Assembly (NCBI GenBank): GCA_900544445.1
Contig: UQVK01000051.1
Coordinates: forward strand, 1-25,610
Origin: an uncultured Lachnospiraceae bacterium
Lineage (GTDB): Bacteria > Bacillota > Clostridia > Lachnospirales > Lachnospiraceae
DNA length: 25,610 nucleotides
Reading direction: 5' to 3'
Below the pieces are notes generated by a model. That model had not been told where the DNA came from. It saw only the letters and a program-made list of their open reading frames with translations, and did not search any database. The position numbers were made by a program, and so were the translations under genes. This document shows, one piece after another, positions 7,188 to 14,633 of the stretch. How positions within the stretch are numbered: the first letter of the stretch is position 1; every line of letters starts with the position of its first letter.

Positions 7188-8624
7188 TCAGAATCCGAGG
7201 AGTTCTTTTCTGTGTCTGTGGTTGACCAGCAGAGACTGATATGCGCTCATTATCGTTCTGTCGGTTCTGTCCCTGTAACGTTCAAGCAGCCAGGCATGTG
7301 CCTGATGCGGCGTAAATTCAGGAAAATATACCGCGTCTGCATCCAGAATACTTCGGAAAAGCAGCAATGCTTTCTGGTAGACGATGCTGTCCCTGTGGAG
7401 CAGGAATTCTGTAACAAAGGATTTGTCCACGTAACGGCAGTTCCATATTTCATAAAGCTCACTTATGACCGTCGACAGATATGGCTCCATTTCGAATCCT
7501 TTTTGAGGCCGGATCTGTCCCATCCTCTCTTTCCAGACGGACAGCTCTTCTTCCAGTTTTTCTGAAAAAACGGGCCTGTCATCCTCCCAGAATTCCATAA
7601 ATTCGTCCTCATTGTCCCGCCGGATCGCCTTGTAAAAGGGGATACGGACGGATGCTTTTTCGGAAGACTCCGCCTCCATGTTTTCCTCATGCCTGCTTAT
7701 GATATCGGTATAGACATCTTTACCCATGGTTTCCCAGACAGCCCAGAAATCCTGCCCGGTGGCGCAGGCATATGCGTGAAGCAGACTGACAGGGAGGACG
7801 TAGAGGGATATTTCGGCCAGGATTCCGAAGGGATCCCTTCTTTCGGCTGCCCTCTTTCTTTCCGGCAGATCAGAAAGTACAAGCTCCTTCAGAAAAGAAA
7901 GGAGCTTTTCTTTTCCGTCTGCATTAACGAGGAGTTGGCGCATGAGCTCACAGCAATAAAAGCAAAGGCTGATCAGCGTTGCGCTCCGGATATCATCCCG
8001 CGCGCCGGAAAAAGGAACGGAAGGCTTCAGCGGTCCATCCTTCGATTCTGCATTAAACGCGGCAATCATCTGCTCTTCCATAAATACCGTGGACTGAACT
8101 GGAAATGTCCGGATCATGGTCCCTGTGTCGTTTGACTCAAAACCTTCCGTCCGGCGGAACAAAAGGAGCAGATCCCACATTCTTGCGCGATTGGGAAAAG
8201 AAAGTTCAACCCCAAGGAGATACCGGATGGCGGCGCAGTAACCTTCCAGGGAAATCAGCTTTTTCTCACAGGTCAGACAGCAGAGAGTCTCAGAAAAGGC
8301 CTCCTGAAGCACCCGGATCAGGAGCATGGCCAGACCAAATTCCTGAACGCCCATATCTGAGACATGAAGCTGACAGGTATGTATATTATAGGAAGCCATC
8401 TGTCTTATACGCTGTTCGAAAACAGAGTAATTGAAAAAAACATTTCCTTCTGCATCCGGTACTGGTATATCGACCACCGTAACTGTTTTTCCATCCAGTA
8501 TCATTTCTTCCGTCCTGCGGATACCGCACTTTCTTAACAGCTCCAGCACATGGCTGTTGAACTGTTCCCGTTTGTCATCCGGTATCTTCACTTCGCCGAT
8601 AAGCTGATATGAATCATTTTTCAT
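7188..8624 (-). CDS. unknown protein, upstream member of a tandem paralogue pair
   Basis: This 478-residue protein of unknown function is soluble by appearance. ATG 8624 (MKNDSYQLIGEVKIPDD) is chosen because a perfect GGAGG lies eight bases upstream and a strong promoter ends just before it. The frame otherwise extends 25 codons through the promoter to 8699. It shares its overall pattern with the next gene, including FNYS near residue 70, LPVSLLHAY with FW-x2-W and VYTDII, EFMEFWEDDRP, and a final RKELLGF. Identity is low, so the duplication is old and the two probably have different roles, perhaps as subunits of one complex. No metal, nucleotide or DNA-binding motif was seen. Confidence 0.75.
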   Translation of the reverse strand: MKNDSYQLIGEVKIPDDKREQFNSHVLELLRKCGIRRTEEMILDGKTVTVVDIPVPDAEGNVFFNYSVFEQRIRQMASYNIHTCQLHVSDMGVQEFGLAMLLIRVLQEAFSETLCCLTCEKKLISLEGYCAAIRYLLGVELSFPNRARMWDLLLLFRRTEGFESNDTGTMIRTFPVQSTVFMEEQMIAAFNAESKDGPLKPSVPFSGARDDIRSATLISLCFYCCELMRQLLVNADGKEKLLSFLKELVLSDLPERKRAAERRDPFGILAEISLYVLPVSLLHAYACATGQDFWAVWETMGKDVYTDIISRHEENMEAESSEKASVRIPFYKAIRRDNEDEFMEFWEDDRPVFSEKLEEELSVWKERMGQIRPQKGFEMEPYLSTVISELYEIWNCRYVDKSFVTEFLLHRDSIVYQKALLLFRSILDADAVYFPEFTPHQAHAWLLERYRDRTDRTIMSAYQSLLVNHRHRKELLGF

Positions 8625-8654
8625 CGTCTGTTCCCTCCATGTTTTTCTGAAAAT

Positions 8655-8683
8655 ATTATAGAATAAAAAGAAGGAACTGTCAT
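8655..8683 (-). promoter_or_regulatory. promoter of the tandem paralogue operon, embedded in a terminator stem
   Basis: On the minus strand, ATGACA (8678-8683) and TATAAT (8655-8660) are separated by exactly 17 bp, a near-perfect promoter. The leader to ATG 8624 would be about 24 nt. The -35 box lies inside the downstream arm of the terminator hairpin at 8672-8710, so upstream termination and initiation share the same bases. Confidence 0.7.
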
Positions 8684-8710
8684 TGAATGCAAAATTCAAT
8701 GACAGTTCCT
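8664..8710 (-). terminator. Rho-independent terminator after the acetyltransferase gene
   Basis: A perfect 17-bp inverted repeat (arms 8672-8688 and 8694-8710, 5-nt loop) is followed on the minus strand by TTCTTTTTATTC. It lies 61 nt after the stop of the Vat-like gene. The stem contains the -35 box of the next operon. Confidence 0.8.
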
Positions 8711-8770
8711 ATCAGCCTTTGATATGACCGGTTCAGGGTACTCATAGCTGTGCGGCTCTTTTTTATCTTT

Positions 8771-9400
8771 TCAAAATCCGGAAAGCTTTTCGAAATCCCC
8801 GGCCTGGATTGCGGAGATGCTGCGGGCTATTTTTTCTTCCGGCCAGTCCCACCATTTGAGATCCAGCAGTCCGGCGATGGTTCTTTCCGAAAATCTTTTC
8901 CGAAGAGGCCTGGCGGGAACGCCGCCCACAATGGTATAGGGAGGGACATCCTTTGTCACCACCGCCCTGGCGCCGATGATTGCGCCGTCTCCAATGGTCA
9001 CGCCGGACAGGATGAGGGCTTCATAGCCGATCCACACATCGTTTCCGATGATGATGTCCCCCTTGTTGTCCCAGGCGGAGGTGATCTCCTTTTTATCCAG
9101 CCCCCATTCCTCAAAAAAGATGGGGAAGGGATAGGTGGAAAGGGAGGATAGCGTGTGGTTTGCGCTGGTGAAGAGAAATCTGGCGCCGCAGGCGATAGAA
9201 CAGAATTTGCCGATCCGCAGTGTATCGTGGTTTGTCGGATAATGGTAAAGGACATTTCGGGATTCAAATTCCAGGGGATCATGGACGAAATCATTGTAGA
9301 TGGTATAGTCTCCGACAAGGATGTCAGGCCGCGTAATGGCCGCCTTCAGATAAATGGTTTCCCGGTCCTGGCTGCGGGGATAGATTTTTCCCGGATTCAC
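8771..9400 (-). CDS. Vat/CatB-type hexapeptide-repeat O-acetyltransferase
   Basis: The 209-residue protein matches the xenobiotic acetyltransferase group (streptogramin A acetyltransferase Vat and CatB-like chloramphenicol acetyltransferases), which move acetyl from acetyl-CoA to a hydroxyl. Visible features are [22 protein letters not shown], the catalytic histidine at position 82 in SANH (same number as in VatD), left-handed beta-helix repeats [29 protein letters not shown], and [10 protein letters not shown] near the end. Real drug resistance cannot be judged from sequence. The start is GTG at 9400 with GGAGG six bases upstream. It overlaps the preceding stop as GTGA, so translation is coupled to the amide hydrolase. 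A terminator follows at 8664-8710. Confidence 0.85.
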   Translation of the reverse strand: MNPGKIYPRSQDRETIYLKAAITRPDILVGDYTIYNDFVHDPLEFESRNVLYHYPTNHDTLRIGKFCSIACGARFLFTSANHTLSSLSTYPFPIFFEEWGLDKKEITSAWDNKGDIIIGNDVWIGYEALILSGVTIGDGAIIGARAVVTKDVPPYTIVGGVPARPLRKRFSERTIAGLLDLKWWDWPEEKIARSISAIQAGDFEKLSGF

Positions 9401-10170
9401 AGCGGCCTCCTTTCCGAAGCATCACAAACGCCTCCCTCGTCAGGGGCAGCCTCACAGGAGGGAAAACGGTATTCCTTTCTCGGGTCAAACCGGTTGTTTT
9501 CCACCCAGGTTACAGTCCGGGCATTTCTGGAATATACAAAGGAAACCCGGGTGGCCCAGAGCCCCTCCTGACGCACATCATGGAGCAGGGAAAGGGCGTC
9601 TTTGACAGAGAACTGCTCGTCGGCATTTTCCAGCCTCTTCTCCGCTCTCTCATACCGGTCGTCTCCGGGAACGAGAAAGGGCTTCGTGCTGGCGGGCTCC
9701 AGGATGGAATAATTGGAAAGCAGGGAATATCTGCGCCTTTCAATCCGGTAGCCTATCCCCGGCTCCAGGATCATCACCCGTCCGGAGGCGTCAGACAGCA
9801 GCGCCTGCATGGAAGCATCCGGAGCATAAATAAGCTCTTTTTTCTCCAGAAGTCCGGAAACCTCGTCGAAGGTCAGATTTCCTCTGATGAACTGTTCTGT
9901 CAGATCAGAGATCTGGATGGCTCCTGCCGGAGTCTGTGCATTTTCAGCGGCCCGTTTCGCTTTCCTGGCCGGATGAACATAAAGCAGCGTAGCTGCGTTT
10001 CCGTTCCGGTTCACGCCATGGTAGGAATGATACACTCCGTCCGGGCGCAGGATTCCGATGAAAAAAAGATCCTTTTCCAGAATAACACGATGATTCCAGA
10101 CGGTCAGGTCGATGTCAAAATTGAAACCGGTAATTAAGTCGTCATTGTTTACCACAAATCGAATACACAT
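9397..10170 (-). CDS. Ntn-type linear amide C-N hydrolase (choloylglycine hydrolase-like)
   Basis: The 257-residue protein starts MCIRF. Removal of Met would expose Cys2, the nucleophile of the N-terminal nucleophile family that includes bile salt hydrolase, penicillin V acylase and acid-ceramidase-like enzymes. Further family features are GFNFDID near residue 15, [13 protein letters not shown] around residue 150, and [21 protein letters not shown] near the end. The Arg often found in GRNxD of bile salt hydrolases is Phe here (GFNFD). The protein is also shorter than the ~320 residues of those enzymes, so bile salts are an unlikely assignment and the substrate is open. No signal peptide is visible. 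It is first gene of a two-gene unit with the acetyltransferase; the upstream SD (AAGG) is weak. Confidence 0.8.
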   Translation of the reverse strand: MCIRFVVNNDDLITGFNFDIDLTVWNHRVILEKDLFFIGILRPDGVYHSYHGVNRNGNAATLLYVHPARKAKRAAENAQTPAGAIQISDLTEQFIRGNLTFDEVSGLLEKKELIYAPDASMQALLSDASGRVMILEPGIGYRIERRRYSLLSNYSILEPASTKPFLVPGDDRYERAEKRLENADEQFSVKDALSLLHDVRQEGLWATRVSFVYSRNARTVTWVENNRFDPRKEYRFPSCEAAPDEGGVCDASERRPL

Positions 10171-10276
10171 GATTGCCTTGCAGGAACGCCGTAATCTGTG
10201 CCGCGTTCACTGCTTCTCTCCTCTCTTTTTTCTTTTGCTTACAGCATAAGCCGGAGGAGGAAGGTGACGCAAGAGA

Positions 10277-10600
10277 ATGAAAAATACAGAAGAAAGGTTT
10301 CTCATTGGAAATGACAGCGGGACTGCCTATGAGCATTGTGAACTATCCGTTAACGGCGAAGGCTTTCTGGCAATAGCGGAAGCTGCAAATCCCTGTGACG
10401 TAGCCTTCGTTCATAAAATGAAATGGGAAACCATGACCTTTAACGTATTTGAGATGGGGACTAAAGAGAATGTCCTTCAGGCATATAACGTCCTGCGTGA
10501 TGGCGGAGTTGTCATTGAAGCAATTCATGAGGTGCCGTGGAGCAAATGCTGTGCCACCGTCATTGACAGGTATGGCGTATGCTGGTGGGTTTCTATCTAG
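10277..10600 (+). CDS. VOC (PhnB/glyoxalase-like) protein, probably 5'-truncated
   Basis: The 107-residue frame has the C-terminal signature of PhnB-like VOC proteins: VLRDGGVVIEAIHEVPWSKC followed by VIDRYGVCWWVSI, preceded by ELSVNGEGFLAIAEA. Family members are about 130-150 residues and start with a segment like YLxFxGNCREAxxFY, which is missing. An in-frame TGA lies 12 nt before ATG 10277, so the frame cannot simply be extended. A GGAGGAAGG site sits about 13 nt upstream, longer than ideal. It is probably a remnant or a minimal half-protein; function is unknown. It converges on the GNAT gene at 10663. Confidence 0.6.
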   Translation: MKNTEERFLIGNDSGTAYEHCELSVNGEGFLAIAEAANPCDVAFVHKMKWETMTFNVFEMGTKENVLQAYNVLRDGGVVIEAIHEVPWSKCCATVIDRYGVCWWVSI

Positions 10601-10662
10601 CGAAAAATCTGCTTCTATTGCATACGTTCTTCGAAGTTTCCTCAACTTCCCAGATAAGAAAA

Positions 10663-11145
10663 TTACAGTTTCAATACGGCAATAATCTCATTGCCATCCA
10701 TTTCTCCTGTTTCAGTAAATCCAAATGAATGATATAACCGGCTGGCGACTTCATTTTCGGGTTCATAGGACAACCAGCAGAAATCTGCCTTACCGCAGGG
10801 GAAGGTTTTTATAAATTCCAGTGCGAGTCTGACCGCTTCTTTTCCATATCCTTTCTTCTGATGGTTTTTGTCTATCATCAATCTCCAGAGACTATAATTC
10901 CCGTTTGCTATGGATGGAGCATCATCCCAATAATCGTCTTTATCAAATCCAATCATTAAAAAGCCGACCGGCGTATCATCCTCATATATTCCAAAAGGGA
11001 AGGCATAGCCATTTCCGGTTATAGCTGTATACGCTTCGATCATGCTTATATCATTACTTGCAACAAAGCTTTCCTGGTTTTGGGATACGCTCAACTTCAA
11101 AATGCTCCATACGTTTTTTCCAGTTATTTTTTCCAGTCTCAGCAT
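10663..11145 (-). CDS. GNAT N-acetyltransferase, BltD/spermidine acetyltransferase-like
   Basis: The 160-residue protein has typical GNAT architecture. LKLSVSQNQESFVASNDISMIEAY at the N-terminus closely recalls the BltD-type spermine/spermidine acetyltransferases. The acetyl-CoA motif A reads LWRLMIDKNHQKKGYGKEAVRLALEFI, and SRLYHSFGFTETGEMDGNEII closes the fold. Polyamine acetylation is an inference from this resemblance. ATG 11145 (MLRLEKITG) has GGGAG seven bases upstream; the frame is open further to 11463 but that part overlaps the next gene. It lies 67 nt downstream of the CD3324-type gene, separated by a hairpin at 11170-11202. Confidence 0.8.
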   Translation of the reverse strand: MLRLEKITGKNVWSILKLSVSQNQESFVASNDISMIEAYTAITGNGYAFPFGIYEDDTPVGFLMIGFDKDDYWDDAPSIANGNYSLWRLMIDKNHQKKGYGKEAVRLALEFIKTFPCGKADFCWLSYEPENEVASRLYHSFGFTETGEMDGNEIIAVLKL

Positions 11146-11169
11146 AGTAATCTCCCTTCCGAAACGAAT

Positions 11170-11202
11170 CAGCAGACGGTCCATAAAGCAGACCATCTGC
11201 TG
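11170..11202 (-). terminator. imperfect hairpin between the CD3324-type gene and the GNAT gene
   Basis: CAGCAGACGGTC (11170-11181) pairs with GACCATCTGCTG (11191-11202) with one C-A mismatch and a 9-nt loop, and pairing extends outward discontinuously. It lies after the regulator gene stop and before the GNAT SD site. There is no proper T-run, so it could be a weak terminator or an RNA-stability element. Confidence 0.4.
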
Positions 11203-11212
11203 GTTCGGTCGG

Positions 11213-11476
11213 TTACTTTTGATAAATGATTTTCCGGATTGCGTGGACGGACAGGCAGTATTTTTCAGCCAGCGTCTGAACCGGACTTCCGTTTCGATAT
11301 TCCGACCGGATTCGCTGATTTCGTTCTTCCAGCTCTCGGCGGTATCCGGACGCCTCTCCCCAGCGTCTGGGCCGCTTTTCATCCGTCGGGACATAGATAT
11401 AACCGCCCTGAATGTAGGTCTGCAGTTCCCTGACCAGACTGTCCGGAAGAATATCTTTGGCACTGATGTATTTCAT
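11213..11476 (-). CDS. CD3324-family small helix-turn-helix protein
   Basis: This 87-residue protein starts MKYISAKDILPDSLVRELQTYIQGGYIYVP and continues RRWGEASGYRRELEERNQRI, the hallmark of the CD3324 family of small Clostridial proteins. The C-terminal half (RSEYRNGSPVQTLAEKYCLSVHAIRKIIYQK) is a clear helix-turn-helix of the Mor-activator type, so DNA binding is likely; the target is unknown. ATG 11476 has a perfect AAGGAGGA seven bases upstream. The frame is open to 11626, but the added 50 residues overlap a structured region and have no better start site. Confidence 0.8.
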   Translation of the reverse strand: MKYISAKDILPDSLVRELQTYIQGGYIYVPTDEKRPRRWGEASGYRRELEERNQRIRSEYRNGSPVQTLAEKYCLSVHAIRKIIYQK

Positions 11477-11547
11477 GAAGGCTTCCTCCTTGATCTTTCT
11501 GAAAATGAATCGATCAGGCGGCAGAGCCGACATGTCTGCGACTGTGA

Positions 11548-11610
11548 TTACTCCATACAGATGTCGCAGAGGATCAGCTCTGCATGGAGTCTGGCTTCGT
11601 TGCGTTTCAT
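11548..11610 (-). CDS. possible 20-residue leader peptide or 5' gene remnant
   Basis: A very short frame MKRNEARLHAELILCDICME starts at ATG 11610 with a strong GGAGGAGAACC Shine-Dalgarno and stops with TAA 71 nt before the CD3324-type gene. The stop lies inside a two-tier hairpin formed by CAGAGC (11522-11527), TCTGCGAC (11535-11542), GTCGCAGA (11563-11570) and GCTCTG (11577-11582). It may be a leader peptide controlling the regulator gene or the head of a gene broken by a stop. Codon quality is plausible but the evidence is thin. Confidence 0.3.
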   Translation of the reverse strand: MKRNEARLHAELILCDICME

Positions 11611-11668
11611 GGTTCTCCTCCGTCATGAAAATAATAATTGGAAGTGCTTTTCTGTTGCTTTGTGTTGT

Positions 11669-12148
11669 TTACTCATCAGAAAAGAAAATGTTTTCCGTCA
11701 GATTGACAAACAGGTCCTCTTTTCTTAATACATGTGCTCTTCCCTTCCACCAGACTGTTTCCCGGTTTGCGGAAACAGAGACGGCGTTACCGTCCGTCAG
11801 ATGGTAGGTGATGGTAATCAGAGGCTGTTCTTCCTGCCCTGCCTTCTGAAAGATGGAATAATTCAGAAAATGGGTCAGATTAACCGCGAATTCAATGTCT
11901 TCTTTTTCCGTGATTTCCAGGTGGCCTTCTGGTGTCGCCGGATATGTGATGGTCACGCGCTCTACTTTCTCGGCATCTGGGATGCCTGTCAGATACATTC
12001 CGTTTATCAGGATATAGCAGGCAAGGCAGAGCGAGATAGAAAGAAGGAGATTTCTTGCAAAAATCAGCAATGCATGGAAATATTTGTTTTTTATCATTGT
12101 CCCTCTCTCCGTCTTCAGAAAATGACGTCCCTTTTTCTTTTCAAGCAT
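11669..12148 (-). CDS. membrane-anchored protein of unknown function (DUF5301-like?)
   Basis: The 159-residue protein has a basic N-terminus, one hydrophobic segment at about residues 24-50 (FHALLIFARNLLLSISLCLACYILI), and an outside domain with VERVTITYPATPEGHLEITEKEDIEFAVNLTHFL and ITITYHLTDGNAVSVSA. That arrangement recalls small lipoprotein-like or membrane-tethered domains such as DUF5301, but the match is by eye only. ATG 12148 is preferred because GGAGG lies nine bases upstream; ATG 12097 (MIKNKYF) is the alternative. It is divergent from the response regulator operon, and its translation start overlaps the CCTCC/CTCCAT motifs proposed as an operator. Confidence 0.6.
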   Translation of the reverse strand: MLEKKKGRHFLKTERGTMIKNKYFHALLIFARNLLLSISLCLACYILINGMYLTGIPDAEKVERVTITYPATPEGHLEITEKEDIEFAVNLTHFLNYSIFQKAGQEEQPLITITYHLTDGNAVSVSANRETVWWKGRAHVLRKEDLFVNLTENIFFSDE

Positions 12149-12157
12149 AACACAAAA

Positions 12158-12200
12158 CCTCCGGCTTCTCCATCATAAATTCACATTCCTGTGCTATACT
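12158..12200 (+). promoter_or_regulatory. extended -10 promoter and candidate operator of the response regulator operon
   Basis: TGCTATACT (12192-12200) is an extended -10 element with no recognisable -35. Upstream are CCTCCGG (12158) and CTCCAT (12168-12173). The same combination (ACACAAA, CCTCC, CTCCAT, TGCTAT-CTT) occurs before the ABC genes at 14590-14634, where the last CTCCAT is 11 bp closer to the -10. This fits binding by the encoded OmpR-type regulator at both promoters, but that is inference. Confidence 0.45.
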
Positions 12201-12202
12201 TG

Positions 12203-12376
12203 TTGCAGTTCTGCCTTCGGCAGAACTGCAACGGCATCCGACCATTCCAATCGCAGCACTCGTCCTATCGTGCAGCACTCGCTTTATCGTGCAGCACTCG
12301 CTTTATCGTGCAGCGATGGGCCGGATGCTTCTTCACTATACGTTTTCGTACGGTCTGCGCAGTAAATGCGCAGACC
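12203..12376 (+). repeat. structured leader with hairpins and three 19-bp direct repeats
   Basis: A perfect 13-bp hairpin, TTGCAGTTCTGCC with a 3-nt loop (12203-12231), is followed by three contiguous 19-bp repeats at 12254-12272, 12273-12291 and 12292-12310. The unit is CAGCACTCGCTTTATCGTG; the first copy differs at two bases. Each unit can form a small GCAC/GTGC hairpin. The array is enclosed by GCATCCG (12234-12240) and CGGATGC (12322-12328). Another perfect 10-bp hairpin, GGTCTGCGCA with a 5-nt loop, lies at 12352-12376. None is followed by a T-run. The whole block separates the promoter near 12195 from the GTG at 12435, so it would be transcribed as a 5' leader. Confidence 0.7.
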
Positions 12377-12434
12377 TGGTTAAATAGAGTAACCTATACA
12401 TTAACAGATCATAAAGGAAGGAAGAAAGGAAAAA

Positions 12435-13103
12435 GTGAAGAAAATTCTGATCGTAGAGGACGAACCGGATATCCAGGAGCTGCTTGGGGCTTATCTGAGG
12501 GATGCGGGATATGAAACCGCTGTGGCGGCGGACGGCGTGGAAGCGCTGTCGCTGTTTCAGACGCAGCCCTTTGACCTGGTGCTGCTGGATGTGATGCTTC
12601 CGAAAATCGACGGATTCGGCGTATGTGAGATGATCCGGCGTCAGTCTCAGGTTCCTGTTTTAATGCTCACGGCTCTGGATGGGGAAGCGGATCAGCTGCG
12701 CGGCTTTGGGCTGGATATTGACGACTATGTGACCAAGCCCTTTTCCATGCCCGTTCTGCTGGAGAAAATTCGTGTGATTCTCCGCCGCAGCGGCGGTTCG
12801 GAACAGGCGGACTGCCTGCGCTACCGGGATCTGCTCGTGAATCCGGATACCAGGGAGGCGCTGTTAGATGGCCGTCCTCTGGATCTGACTGCGCGGGAAT
12901 TTGAACTGCTGCAGCTTCTTCTGGCTTCCCCCGGGCGGGTGTTTACCAGAGAGATGCTGCTTTTAAGAATCTGGGGCTATGATTCTTATGTGGATGAGCG
13001 TGTGGTGGACAGCCATATCAAAAATCTCCGTCATAAGCTGCAGCGAAATTATATCGAAACGGTAAGGGGGGTGGGCTATCGTGCTGCGAAGGAAACTGGC
13101 TGA
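12435..13103 (+). CDS. OmpR/PhoB-family response regulator
   Basis: The 222-residue regulator has a receiver domain at residues 1-115 with the acidic pocket E8/D9, phosphoacceptor D52 (LVLLDVMLP), T79 and K101 (YVTKPF). A winged-helix DNA-binding domain spans roughly 125-222 (DLTAREFELLQLLLASPGRVFTREMLLLRIWGYD ending VRGVGYRA). It is VanR-like in overall pattern. The start is GTG 12435 with AAAGG five bases upstream. The end overlaps the kinase gene by 23 nt, implying coupled translation. It probably controls the ABC transporter genes downstream and its own promoter, through the motifs noted near 12158 and 14600. Confidence 0.92.
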   Translation: MKKILIVEDEPDIQELLGAYLRDAGYETAVAADGVEALSLFQTQPFDLVLLDVMLPKIDGFGVCEMIRRQSQVPVLMLTALDGEADQLRGFGLDIDDYVTKPFSMPVLLEKIRVILRRSGGSEQADCLRYRDLLVNPDTREALLDGRPLDLTAREFELLQLLLASPGRVFTREMLLLRIWGYDSYVDERVVDSHIKNLRHKLQRNYIETVRGVGYRAAKETG

Positions 13104-14577
13104 GAGTCTGACCATCCGTATATTTCTGATCACCGTCCTTCTTCTGCTGGGAGCGGGAGCCGTAACCTTCGGACTGATTGCATGGGCCACTCCCAGTACC
13201 TACACCGCGGTGATCAACGACGATATGACGCGTCAGACGGACCGGCTTGTGGAAAAGCTGGCCGATACCGATCTGGCGGACAGCGGCCTTTTGCTGGATG
13301 ACTTCATCCGCGACACGGGAGCGGACGCGGTGCTTGCGGGGGCGGATGGAAGCATCGTGGATACGGGTTCCGTGCTTGCAGGGCAGACTCTGTATGGAGC
13401 AGAAACGTCAGCGGTTACATCAGTAGCGCTCGCTACAGCGGAAGGGGATTCCTCCGTCACCTGGTCCGCCTGTGAATCAGGTTCCTCCGATGCGGTGACC
13501 ATCACCATGTCGGAACAGGCTGCCATAGCCGCTGAGGTACGTTTCGCTGATCAGATGGAAGTCTATACCCTTTATGTCACGCCGCGTATCGAAGCCGAAA
13601 ACCTGGCGGTACGGGCGCTGGTGCAGATGGCTCCCTGGCTGCTGCTTGCACTGCTCTTCTTTTCTCTTCTGTGCGCTCTGTTTTATTCCCGTTATATTAC
13701 CCGTCCTGTCGTCCGTCTCAGCAAGATTGCCGGGAAGATGGCAAGGCTGGACTTCGGCTGGGAATGCGGGGACAGCCGGAGGGATGAGATCGGAGAACTG
13801 GGCCGCAGTCTGAATGAAATGGCCCGGAGGCTGTCAACCGCGCTGAAGGAACTGGAGGCCGCCAATCAGGCGCTTCGCGGTGAGGTGGAACGGGAACGGG
13901 AGCAGGAACGGAAACGGATGGCTTTTTTCTCTGCCGCATCTCACGAATTAAAAACGCCGGTAACCATCCTGAAAGGCCAGTTGTCCGGCATGCTGGAGGG
14001 TGTGGACGTTTACAGGAACCGGGATAAGTATCTGCTCCGCTCTCTGCAGATCACAGGCCGGATGGAACACCTGATTCAGGAAATGCTTTCCATCTCGCGT
14101 ATGGAGACAGGCGCGGTTCCAAAACAGGAAGCCGTGAATCTGTCCGCTCTTGTGGAACGGCAGCTGGACTACAGCAGAGATCTTATGGAACAGCGGGCAC
14201 AGCGTCTTTTGTCCCGGATCACAGCGGGAATCATCGTCAACGGAGACGCCTCCCTGCTGGAAAAGACAGTGGGTAACCTGCTTTCCAACGCGATCCTCTA
14301 CTCTCCCTCCGGGGCGGAAATCCGGGTGCGCTGTGCGGTGCGGGAAGGCTGCCCTGTCCTGCACGTGGAAAATACCGGGGTGCAGATCAGCGAGGAGGCA
14401 CTGCCCCGCCTGTTCGAGGCATTTTACCGGGAAGAAGGCTCCCGAAACCGCAGCACGGGAGGCAGCGGGCTGGGACTTTATCTGGTCCGGTTGATTCTGC
14501 ATCAGCATGGGGCGGAATGTACCATTGAAAACACGGCGGACGGCGTGAGGGCATCGGTGCGTTTCCCTGAAAACTGA
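13081..14577 (+). CDS. membrane sensor histidine kinase
   Basis: This 498-residue kinase has a first membrane segment at about residues 11-33 (IRIFLITVLLLLGAGAVTFGLIAW), an extracytoplasmic sensor of about 150 residues, and a second segment near 182-204. A HAMP domain (SRYITRPVVRLSKIAGKMARLDF) is followed by a coiled region rich in Glu and Arg. The phosphorylated H288 lies in ASHELKTPV, the N box is LLSNAILYSPSG near residue 402, and the G box is GGSGLGLYLV near 461. It should phosphorylate the regulator encoded just upstream. The start is GTG 13081 with a G-rich SD inside the regulator gene. The sensed signal is unknown; linkage to a transporter suggests an envelope-active compound or peptide. 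Confidence 0.92.
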   Translation: MLRRKLAESLTIRIFLITVLLLLGAGAVTFGLIAWATPSTYTAVINDDMTRQTDRLVEKLADTDLADSGLLLDDFIRDTGADAVLAGADGSIVDTGSVLAGQTLYGAETSAVTSVALATAEGDSSVTWSACESGSSDAVTITMSEQAAIAAEVRFADQMEVYTLYVTPRIEAENLAVRALVQMAPWLLLALLFFSLLCALFYSRYITRPVVRLSKIAGKMARLDFGWECGDSRRDEIGELGRSLNEMARRLSTALKELEAANQALRGEVEREREQERKRMAFFSAASHELKTPVTILKGQLSGMLEGVDVYRNRDKYLLRSLQITGRMEHLIQEMLSISRMETGAVPKQEAVNLSALVERQLDYSRDLMEQRAQRLLSRITAGIIVNGDASLLEKTVGNLLSNAILYSPSGAEIRVRCAVREGCPVLHVENTGVQISEEALPRLFEAFYREEGSRNRSTGGSGLGLYLVRLILHQHGAECTIENTADGVRASVRFPEN

Positions 14578-14599
14578 TCTTCATACAAAACACAAACAG

Positions 14600-14633
14600 C
14601 CTCCATTTTTCCTCCATAGAACCATGCTATTCT
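14600..14633 (+). promoter_or_regulatory. candidate regulator binding site and promoter for the ABC genes
   Basis: CCTCCAT occurs at 14600-14606 and again at 14611-14617, an 11-bp spacing typical of tandem OmpR-family half-sites. TGCTATTCT (14625-14633) is an extended -10 with no consensus -35, as expected for an activated promoter. It lies between the kinase stop (14577) and the ATPase start (14684). Confidence 0.45.

Noticed and set aside
9397..10170. Bile salt hydrolase assignment
   Set aside because: The protein is about 60 residues shorter and lacks the GRNxD arginine, so only the broader Ntn amidase family is supported.
12254..12310. Three direct repeats as a possible CRISPR array
   Set aside because: The 19-bp units are contiguous with no spacers, and no cas gene is nearby.
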